Source: Streptomyces vietnamensis
GTDB taxonomy: Bacteria; Actinomycetota; Actinomycetes; Streptomycetales; Streptomycetaceae
NCBI RefSeq assembly: GCF_000830005.1
Contig: NZ_CP010407.1
Location: 7,638,001 to 7,702,000, forward strand
Reading direction: 5' to 3'
DNA: 64,000 nucleotides
Shown: one piece after another, positions 20,702 through 32,032 of the stretch
Layout of the letters: the number at the start of each line of letters is the position of its first letter
Numbering within the stretch: position 1 is the stretch's first letter
Made by a program: the position numbers and the translations under genes
The notes under the pieces: generated by a model
What the model was told of the DNA's origin: nothing
What the model saw: the letters and a program-made list of their open reading frames with translations, nothing else
Databases searched by the model: none

Positions 20702-20845
20702 TGTTTCCTCCATCTCGGGAACTCGACAGAACGCGTGTCCGACTGCCTGCCCGTGGAAGTGGTCGGGCGTACCGGCTCCCCAGTTCCCGTGACCGTGAAA
20801 GCCCCCGTGCGACGGCCATCACCGCCGCGCCAGGAGAGGAGAGCC

Positions 20846-22633
20846 ATGGCGTCATCAGCGACCGCCCACACCGTGGTCCGCCGTCCGCTCGACACAGACC
20901 GTCCGCTCGACGCACTGCGCTGCGACATCGGCGGCCCCGAGGCCCTGACCCGCGTCGTCTCCGACCATCTGAGGCGGCTCGGGGCGACGGTGCGCGGCGA
21001 CGGCCCGGGGGACATCGCACTCGGCGGCGGCGGGTTCGGGCCCGTCACGGCCCGTACCGCCTGGGGACCGGCCGGCTCCGGGATCGAGGACGAGGCGACC
21101 GCCCAGGCCGCCACCGGAGTGATGGCCGTCCACGGCCGCCGCCACGGGGCCCCGCGCGGCCTCGGTGTCGACTGTCTGGCCACCGCCACCGGCGTGCTCA
21201 CCGTCCAGGGTCTGCTCGCCGGGCTCATCGGGCAGGCCCGGGGCAGCTCGCCGACTCGCGCGCGTACGACGACGGCCGACCGAGCCGGGCTGCTCACCGT
21301 GTCCCAGTACCTCGCCGCCGCCGGTGCCGACGAGTCGGAAGCCGTCGAACCGGCTCCGGGCGGGCCGCCGTTCACTTCGGCCGACGGCGTCCTGTTCGAG
21401 CTGGAGACGCTCGACCCGGGGGCCTGGGCGGAGTACTGGCGCGCCCTGGAGGCTCCCGCCGACGCGATACGAGCGGGCTGGCGGCCCTTCCAGTTCCGGT
21501 ACGCCACCGCCTGCGCACCCTTCCCCGTCGACCTGCACGAGGTGACCGGGCGGCACACGTGGGCGCGGATCCGGCAGGCCGCCGCGCTGTCGGGAACCGA
21601 GGTCTGCCGCCTGCGCACGCTCGCCGAGCGCGCCGCCGAGGACGACGGCGCCGACCCGTGGACCCTGCGCGCGCTGGGCCCGGGCCACCCTGCGACGGGC
21701 ACGGCGGCCACAGCGGACCGGCCCCTGGCCGGCCTGACCGTCCTTGAGGCGGGCCGCCGGATCCAAGCACCCCTCGCGGCGCACCTGCTGGGTCTGCTCG
21801 GCGCCCGCGTGATCCGGGTCGAGCCGCCGGGCGGCGACCCGCTCCGGGGCATGCCGCCCGCCTGCGACGGGATCTCCGCCCGCTGGCTCGCGCTCAACCG
21901 GGGCAAGGAGGCCGTCGAGATCGACATCAAGGCGCCCGGTGACCGGAGCCGGCTGCGCGAACTCGTGGCCGACGCCGACGTGTTCGTCCACAACTGGGCC
22001 CCGGGCAAGGCCGCCGCACTCGAACTCGACGCCGAGCACCTGACCGCCGTGAACCCGTCCCTCGTCTACGCCTACACCGGCGGCTGGGCGGACCGGCTCG
22101 ACGGCGCCCCCATGGGCACCGACTTCATGGTGCAGGCCCGCACGGGCGTCGGGGAGGCCGTCCATGCGGCCGGAGAACCGCCCGTACCGTCCCTGATGAC
22201 GCTCCTCGACGTCCTGGGCGGCCTGCACGGCACCGAGGCCGTCCTCGCCGGCCTGCTCCTGCGCGAGCGCACGGGCCACGGCGTACGGGTCGACTCCTCG
22301 CTGCTCGGCGCGGCCGACACCCTCCTCGCCCCCGCCCTGCGACAGGCCGCCACCGGCACCGATCCCCGACGCCCCGCCGGATTCCGGCACCCGCTCCGTA
22401 CCTCCGACGGCTGGATCGCCCCCAGCGACACCAGCGCGCCCGCCGCCGCGGCGCACGACGTCACGGGCATGTGCACCGAGGACGCCCTGGACCGGCTGCG
22501 CGGCCACGGCCTGACGGCCACCGCCGTCACCACGGACCTGTCCGCACTCCACCACGACCCGCGCCTGTCCGGCTCGATCAGCCGGGACGCGCACGGTGCC
22601 CCCGCCGTTCCCGACCCCTGGAGCCACGCGTGA
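20846..22633 (+). CDS. Double-length CaiB/BaiF-type (family III) CoA-transferase
   Basis: 595 residues, against about 400 for a single CaiB/BaiF subunit. The C-terminal part (about 285-590) begins PLAGLTVLEAGRRIQAPLAAHLLGLLGARVIRVEPPGGDPLR, the classical N-terminus of the family, with NRGKEAVEIDIKAPGDR and the VFVHNWAPGKAAAL segment after it. The first 280 residues look like another partial copy (EATAQAATGVMAVHGRRHG, VDCLATATGVLTVQGLLAGLIGQARG). Start ATG 20846 behind AGGAGAGGAG. Its TGA overlaps the next GTG. Probably activates a carboxylic acid by CoA transfer or epimerises the acyl-CoA. Confidence 0.82.
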   Translation: MASSATAHTVVRRPLDTDRPLDALRCDIGGPEALTRVVSDHLRRLGATVRGDGPGDIALGGGGFGPVTARTAWGPAGSGIEDEATAQAATGVMAVHGRRHGAPRGLGVDCLATATGVLTVQGLLAGLIGQARGSSPTRARTTTADRAGLLTVSQYLAAAGADESEAVEPAPGGPPFTSADGVLFELETLDPGAWAEYWRALEAPADAIRAGWRPFQFRYATACAPFPVDLHEVTGRHTWARIRQAAALSGTEVCRLRTLAERAAEDDGADPWTLRALGPGHPATGTAATADRPLAGLTVLEAGRRIQAPLAAHLLGLLGARVIRVEPPGGDPLRGMPPACDGISARWLALNRGKEAVEIDIKAPGDRSRLRELVADADVFVHNWAPGKAAALELDAEHLTAVNPSLVYAYTGGWADRLDGAPMGTDFMVQARTGVGEAVHAAGEPPVPSLMTLLDVLGGLHGTEAVLAGLLLRERTGHGVRVDSSLLGAADTLLAPALRQAATGTDPRRPAGFRHPLRTSDGWIAPSDTSAPAAAAHDVTGMCTEDALDRLRGHGLTATAVTTDLSALHHDPRLSGSISRDAHGAPAVPDPWSHA

Positions 22634-24285
22634 CCGTCACCCTGACCGACCTGCTGCCCGTCGAACTCCGCCGCTCCTGGGTGGTGGACGGCACCTGCCC
22701 GGACCTCGACCTCTACAGCCTCTACCGGGCGAGACAGATCGCCGACCTGCACCGCACCGCCGTGATCGACGCCAAGGGCAAGCTCTGCTACACGGCGCTC
22801 GACCGCAAGGTCCGATGTCTGGCCGAGGGCCTGCGCGGGCTCGGCATCGGCGCAGGGGACGTCGTCGCCGTACAACTCCCCAACAACCGCAACGCCGTCA
22901 TCGCGGATCTCGCCCTCGCCGCACTGGGCGCCATCGCCCTCCCCTTCCCCGTCGGGCGCGGCGCCGTGGAAGCCGAGTGCCTCCTGCGCCGCGCGGAGGC
23001 GGTGGCGGTCATCGCCGCGATCGAACACCGCGGCCAGAACCACGCCGCCGACCTCCAGACCCTCGCCCCGGCGCTGCCCGCCCTGCGCCACGTGATCGCC
23101 GCGGGACGCGGCACCGCCCCTGAAGGAACGATTCCGCTGGCCCGGCTGCTGCGGACCGACCCCACCGGCTTCGTCCCGGCCCGCCCCGACCCCGACAGCG
23201 CCGCGCGCATCCTCGTCTCCTCCGGCTCGGAGGCGGAGCCGAAGATGATCGCCTACTCCCACAACGCCCTGGCCGGCGGGCGCGGCAACTTCCTCGCCTC
23301 CCTCATGCCCGACGGCACACCGCCCCGCTGCCTCTTCCTCGTCCCGCTCGGCTCGGCCTTCGGCTCGAACGGCACGGCCGTCACCCTCGCCCGGCACGGC
23401 GGCACCCTCGTCCTGCTCGACCACTTCACGCCCGAGGCGGCGCTGGCCGCCGTACGGGAACACGAGCCCACCCACATCCTCGGCGTGCCCACCATGATCC
23501 GGATGATGCTGGAGGTCCTGGAGAAGACGGACGGTCCGCTGCCCACCCCCACCGCGCTCGTCCTGGGCGGCGCACCCCTCGACGAAGCCACCGCTTCAGC
23601 CGCGGCCGAGGCGTTCGGCTGCCCGGTCGTCAACCTCTACGGATCGGCGGACGGCGTCAACTGCCATACGGGACTGGGGCATTCCATACCGCCCACCGAC
23701 CGCTCCGGCGTCGTCGCGGGCCGCCCCGACCCCCGGGTCGCCGAGATCCGCATCGCCGACCCCGACACGCACGAGCAGCTGCCCGACGGACGGATCGGGG
23801 AGATCGTCTCGCGCGGACCGATGACCCCGCTCCGCTACGTGGCCTCCCCCGACCTCGACGCCCGCTACCGCACTCCGGAGGGCTGGGTCCGGACGGGCGA
23901 CCTCGGCTTCCTCGACGACGAGGGCGTCCTCCACGTCGTCGGCCGTCTCAAGGACATCGTCATACGCGGCGGCGCCAACATCAGCCCCGCCGAGGTGGAG
24001 CGCGAGCTCGTGGCCCATCCGCAGGTGCGGGACGTCGTCTGCGTCGGAGTGCCCGACCCGCTGATGGGGGAGCGGCTCGCCGCCTGCCTGGTGGGCAAGG
24101 GCTCCACGGTCCCGACGCTGACGGAACTCGGCGTGTACCTGGCCGGGCGCGGACTCGACCGGCACAAGCACCCCGAGCACCTGCTCGTGCTGCCCGAACT
24201 ACCGCTCACCGCCGCCGGAAAGCCCGATCGCGCCGCGCTGCGGCGCCGGATCGTCGAGCGGGGAACCGCCCTCGTCGAGGCGTGA
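22630..24285 (+). CDS. Acyl-CoA synthetase / AMP-binding ligase
   Basis: 551 residues from GTG 22630 (GTGA overlap with the CoA-transferase). Phosphate-loop-like segment ILVSSGSEAEPKMIAYSHN replaces the usual TSGTTGxPK. Further ANL motifs: NLYGSADG, GWVRTGDLGFLDDEG, GRLKDIVIRGGANISPAEVE, and C-terminal Lys in PLTAAGKPDRAALR. It makes an acyl-adenylate and then the CoA ester; cyclohexane-carboxylate or medium-chain ligases look similar but the substrate cannot be read from sequence. With the two neighbours it forms a ligase/CoA-transferase/dehydrogenase set. Confidence 0.88.
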   Translation: MTVTLTDLLPVELRRSWVVDGTCPDLDLYSLYRARQIADLHRTAVIDAKGKLCYTALDRKVRCLAEGLRGLGIGAGDVVAVQLPNNRNAVIADLALAALGAIALPFPVGRGAVEAECLLRRAEAVAVIAAIEHRGQNHAADLQTLAPALPALRHVIAAGRGTAPEGTIPLARLLRTDPTGFVPARPDPDSAARILVSSGSEAEPKMIAYSHNALAGGRGNFLASLMPDGTPPRCLFLVPLGSAFGSNGTAVTLARHGGTLVLLDHFTPEAALAAVREHEPTHILGVPTMIRMMLEVLEKTDGPLPTPTALVLGGAPLDEATASAAAEAFGCPVVNLYGSADGVNCHTGLGHSIPPTDRSGVVAGRPDPRVAEIRIADPDTHEQLPDGRIGEIVSRGPMTPLRYVASPDLDARYRTPEGWVRTGDLGFLDDEGVLHVVGRLKDIVIRGGANISPAEVERELVAHPQVRDVVCVGVPDPLMGERLAACLVGKGSTVPTLTELGVYLAGRGLDRHKHPEHLLVLPELPLTAAGKPDRAALRRRIVERGTALVEA

Positions 24286-24288
24286 CGC

Positions 24289-24337
24289 CATGGGGGAGGG
24301 GGAGGGCCGCCGCCGGCGGCCCTCCCCCTCCCCCATG
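24289..24337. terminator. Perfect 24-bp inverted repeat between convergent genes
   Basis: Arms 24289-24312 and 24314-24337 are exact complements with a single central base at 24313. The left arm starts CATGGGGGAGGGGGAGGGCC. It starts 4 nt after the ligase stop and ends 14 nt from the stop of the convergent metal-binding lipoprotein gene, so it can terminate both. Confidence 0.88.
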
Positions 24338-24350
24338 TGGCTGTTCGGGC

Positions 24351-25154
24351 TCAGCCCATGGCCTTCTTCAACGCGGCCGCCGCATTGCGGTACACCGCCA
24401 GGAGATCCAGGTCCTCGCCCGGGTAGTTGACGATCTCGACCTGCTTGGCGCCCGAATCGGGCAGGACCGTGCCCGTCGACATGTGGGCGTTGTCGAGGAC
24501 GAACGCGGGCTTCTTCGCCGAGAGCGAGGCGAGCCGGGCGGGTGTGACCGGCTCGGGGCCGTACGTGCCGACCGTCGTGGCGCCCGTGAGTCCGGCCGCC
24601 CAGGTGCTGAAGACCTGGGCGACGACCGCCGGGCTCTTCCCGCCCGGCCAGGCGGCCTTGAGCTCGCCGTTCAGCTTCGTGACCTCGCCGTCGAGACGGG
24701 TCTTCCACTGGGCGGCGGCTTCCTTCGTTCCGAACAGGCCGCCCAGGCGGGTCACTTCGGCGCCGGCCTTCGTCGGGTCGTTGTCGAGGTTCACCTCGAC
24801 CAGCTTCGCCTTGGAGCCGGCCGCCTCCTTGATCTTCGGAGCGTACGGCTCGAACGGCGCGTACAGCACGAAGTCCGCGTTCGCGATCGCTGCCAGGTCC
24901 GAGGGCTTCGGGTCGTAGTCGGGGGCGTGGTGGACGGACTGCGGCACGATCACCGTGACGTCCTCGGCACCGGCGGCCTTGGCGAAGGCGCCCTCCCAGG
25001 TGGTCGTCGCGACGACCACCGGCTTGTGGTCCTTGTGGTCGGTGGTGGCGGAGGACGAGGTGTCCTCGCCCCCGCACCCGGTGAGCAGCGGCAGGACCGC
25101 GCTCAGTGCGACGAGGGAAGCGATGCGGGTGGTGCGGACGCGGGTGCGCGCCAT
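24351..25154 (-). CDS. Metal ABC transporter substrate-binding lipoprotein (ZnuA/TroA-like)
   Basis: 267 residues with a lipoprotein signal (lipobox LLTGC, Cys about 26). His/Asp-rich patch after the lipobox (DHKDHK), then HHAPDYDPKPSDL in the position of the family's DPHxYEPxPSD ligand loop, and VLDNAHMSTG later. The usual NGxGLExW ligand helix is replaced by YAPFEPYAP, so the metal set may differ from classical ZnuA. Delivers Zn or Mn to the permease encoded upstream; the genes overlap by 52 nt. Confidence 0.8.
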   Translation of the reverse strand: MARTRVRTTRIASLVALSAVLPLLTGCGGEDTSSSATTDHKDHKPVVVATTTWEGAFAKAAGAEDVTVIVPQSVHHAPDYDPKPSDLAAIANADFVLYAPFEPYAPKIKEAAGSKAKLVEVNLDNDPTKAGAEVTRLGGLFGTKEAAAQWKTRLDGEVTKLNGELKAAWPGGKSPAVVAQVFSTWAAGLTGATTVGTYGPEPVTPARLASLSAKKPAFVLDNAHMSTGTVLPDSGAKQVEIVNYPGEDLDLLAVYRNAAAALKKAMG

Positions 25155-25981
25155 GAGCTGTTTCTCCGTTCGGGGATGAGATGCGCGGCGAGGACCACGG
25201 TCCCCGCCGTCAGGACGAGGACCGGGCCCGGAGGCCAGTCCAGCCAAAGGGCCAGGAGGAAACCCGTCGCGTCGACGGCGACACCGATGCCGACCGCCCA
25301 CAGGGTGATCGACCACAGCGAGCGGCCGAGGCGGCGGGCGGCCAGCGCCGGCAGCAGGGTCAGGGCGTCGACGAGGAGTGCGCCGGTCAGCTTGATGGCC
25401 CCGGCGACCGCGACGGCGACGAGTACGAGAAGCGCGGTGGTGAGGAAACGTACGGGCACGCCCGAGCACTGGGCGAGCTCCCGGTCGTACAACAGCAGCG
25501 CCACCTCACGGCGCCGCCACCAGAACAACGCCGGCACGACCACGGCGAGTGCGCCGAGCACCACGAGGTCGGCCGTGCCGACCGAGAGGATCGACCCCCA
25601 GAGGAGAGCGAAGGCGCCCGAGGCGTTGACGCCGGAGACGGCGAGGAGGAGGAGCGCGGCGGCGATGGCCAGGCTCATCAGCAAGCCCATCGCCCCCGAA
25701 AGGCCGGCCGGGGTCCGGGCCAGCGGGGCGACTGCCGCCCCCGACAGGGCGCAGGCCACGAGGGCACACAGCATCGGATCGAGCCCGGTGAGAAGGCCGA
25801 CGGCGATGCCCAGCAGTGCCACGTGCATCATCGCGAACCGCACCGGCATGATGTCGAGCCCGACGATGACGACCCCGATCACGGGCAGTCCGACGGCCGC
25901 CAGGAGCAGGGCCACCCCTGCCCGCTGGACGGGCACGAGCTGGAGCATGGCACCGAGATCACCGGCCGCGAGCGCGTTCAC
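25103..25981 (-). CDS. Metal ABC transporter permease (ZnuB/MntB family)
   Basis: 292 residues from GTG 25981 (GGGAGGTGCG upstream). Eight to nine membrane helices; motifs IMPVRFAMMHVALLGIAVGL and GALLVDALTLLPALAARRLGRSLW are the conserved helices of the ABC-3 permease family. Overlaps the ATPase gene by 4 nt (GTGA), and its 3' end runs 52 nt into the binding-protein gene. The polar C-terminal tail is unusually long (RRNSSWRAP...). Confidence 0.85.
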   Translation of the reverse strand: MNALAAGDLGAMLQLVPVQRAGVALLLAAVGLPVIGVVIVGLDIMPVRFAMMHVALLGIAVGLLTGLDPMLCALVACALSGAAVAPLARTPAGLSGAMGLLMSLAIAAALLLLAVSGVNASGAFALLWGSILSVGTADLVVLGALAVVVPALFWWRRREVALLLYDRELAQCSGVPVRFLTTALLVLVAVAVAGAIKLTGALLVDALTLLPALAARRLGRSLWSITLWAVGIGVAVDATGFLLALWLDWPPGPVLVLTAGTVVLAAHLIPERRNSSWRAPASAPPASLPSSH

Positions 25982-26613
25982 CGCACCTCCCGCAACCGGC
26001 CGGCGGCCATCTCCAGGACCCGGTCGCACCGTTCCGCCAGCGCCCGGTCATGGGTCACGACCACGAGCGTGACCGGCAGCGCGGTCAGCACGTCGGCCGC
26101 CTCCACCTGCCCTTCGAAGTCGAGGGCGGCTGTCGGCTCGTCGGCGAGGAGCACCTGAGCGCCCGCCGCGACACAACCGATCGCCCGCGCCAGATACATC
26201 CGCTGCAACTGGCCACCGGACAAGGTGCCCACGGGCCTCGCGGCCAGGGCACCGACCCCGAGACGTTCCGCGGCATCCGCAGCCTCGCCCGGCGCCCCAC
26301 TGCTCTCCAGGAGCTCGTCCCCGCGCAGCGGGAACCGTCCGGCGGCCGGCTTCTGCGGGATCCAGGCGCACGACCGGCGCCGCCACGCCCACTCGGCGGC
26401 CGAGCGCGCCCCGCGTCCGCCGACCTCGATGCTGCCGCTCACCTGCCGGTGCAGCCCGAGGACCGCACGCAGCAGCGTCGTCTTCCCGGACCCGTTCGTC
26501 CCGGTCAGCGCGACCCGTTCACCGGCGGCGATCTCCAGATCCACCCCCACCACGGCTTCGTTGCGGCCGTGCCGGCAGGCGACTCCGCGCATGCGTATGT
26601 CCAGTCCGCCCAT
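25978..26613 (-). CDS. Metal ABC transporter ATPase
   Basis: 211 residues from ATG 26613 (GAGAGGCAGAGG upstream). Walker A GTNGSGKTTLL, signature LSGGQLQRMYLARAI, Walker B VLLADEPTAALD and switch His in VVVTHD. First gene of the ATPase-permease-binding protein operon, divergent from the secreted DJ-1-like gene. No Zur-type palindrome could be recognised in 26614-26754. Confidence 0.87.
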   Translation of the reverse strand: MGGLDIRMRGVACRHGRNEAVVGVDLEIAAGERVALTGTNGSGKTTLLRAVLGLHRQVSGSIEVGGRGARSAAEWAWRRRSCAWIPQKPAAGRFPLRGDELLESSGAPGEAADAAERLGVGALAARPVGTLSGGQLQRMYLARAIGCVAAGAQVLLADEPTAALDFEGQVEAADVLTALPVTLVVVTHDRALAERCDRVLEMAAGRLREVR

Positions 26614-26754
26614 CCTCTGCCTCTCGCCGCTGCCGTGCTGGTGCGGTGAAGGAGTCGTACGGGAAAGACGCCGAGTTCCCGCGCCACGGCGGGAACTCCA
26701 GGCCGACGTGGGCCGACGTCCTCTCTGATCGCCACTCCAGGACAGGAGCACCAC

Positions 26755-27483
26755 ATGAACCGCAGGCAGTTACTCCGCGCCACCACCGCCCTCGGCGCCA
26801 CGGGCGCCCTCGCGGGCACGGCCGCCGTCCCCGCGTCCGGCGCCGAGCCGACCGGACCCACCGGACCGCTGCGCGTCCAGGTCGTGATGTTCGACGGCGT
26901 CGAGGAACTCGACTTCGCCGCCCCGTACGAGGTCTTCTCCGCCGCCGGGTTCTTCACCCCGCGCCCGGTCGAGGTCCGCTACGTCTCGGCCACCGGCGCC
27001 CGCACGGTCACCGCGGCCTACGGCACGACCGTCCGGGGCCTTCGCCCCTGGGCCCCCGACGAGGCGGACCTGCTCGTCGTCCCGGGCGGCGGCTACGCCC
27101 GTCGCGACAGCCCCGGCGTCTGGGCCGAGATCGACCGCGGCACCCTGCCGCACGCCCTCGCCTCCGCCGTGCGCTCCGGCCTCACCATCAGCGCCCTCTG
27201 CACCGGCGTCATGCTCCTCTCCGCCGTCGGCCTCACCAAGGGCCGCCCCTGCACCACCCACCACAAGGCCAGGCCCGACCTCCAGCAGCAGGGCGGCCTG
27301 CTGAAGAACGCCCGCGTCGTCGACGACGGCGACCTCGTCACCGCCGGAGGCGTCACCTCCGGCCTCGACCTCGCCCTCTGGCTCACCCGCCGCGAACTCG
27401 GCCCGGACACGGCGAACAGCCTGGAGACCATGCTCGAGTACGAGGCACGGGGCACGGTGTGGACGTCGGCGCAGGCCGGCTGA
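26755..27483 (+). CDS. Secreted DJ-1/PfpI-family protein with a TTA codon
   Basis: 242 residues. Tat-type signal NRRQLLRATTALGATGALAG with an Ala-rich cleavage region near residue 30. DJ-1/PfpI core: VQVVMFDGVEELDFAAPYEVF, LLVVPGGGYARR and the nucleophile elbow SALCTGVMLL with Cys149, plus THHKARPDL as in transcriptional-regulator-like DJ-1 proteins (GATase1 domain, no DNA-binding part). Codon 6 is TTA (26770-26772), so translation should depend on the bldA tRNA and be tied to development. Divergent from the metal importer. Confidence 0.82.
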   Translation: MNRRQLLRATTALGATGALAGTAAVPASGAEPTGPTGPLRVQVVMFDGVEELDFAAPYEVFSAAGFFTPRPVEVRYVSATGARTVTAAYGTTVRGLRPWAPDEADLLVVPGGGYARRDSPGVWAEIDRGTLPHALASAVRSGLTISALCTGVMLLSAVGLTKGRPCTTHHKARPDLQQQGGLLKNARVVDDGDLVTAGGVTSGLDLALWLTRRELGPDTANSLETMLEYEARGTVWTSAQAG

Positions 27484-27702
27484 GACGCTTCGGCCGCGTC
27501 ACGGACGACACCGCTGAGGAAGGCGTTGACGTTGCAGGGGGGACGGGATGCCCCGGGATCTGCGGACGAGCCCGGGCACCGGGCCTGCCATGTCGGCACG
27601 GGCCGGACCGTCCGCCCGAGGCGCAGGCTTTGGCCGTACGCCTTCGTCGAGGCTAGGGTGTGCCGCCGTACTCGGCGGATCGCTCCCCTGGAGAAGGTGG
27701 GA

Positions 27703-31994
<4,292 letters not shown>

Positions 31995-32032
31995 CCTGCC
32001 CGATCCACGGTTGCACAAGGAGCAAACCCCCC

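Noticed and set aside
19226..20845. N-terminal extension of the CoA-transferase to 1135 residues
   Set aside because: The extra part is antisense to the acyl-CoA dehydrogenase; AGGAGAGGAG before ATG 20846 marks the real start.
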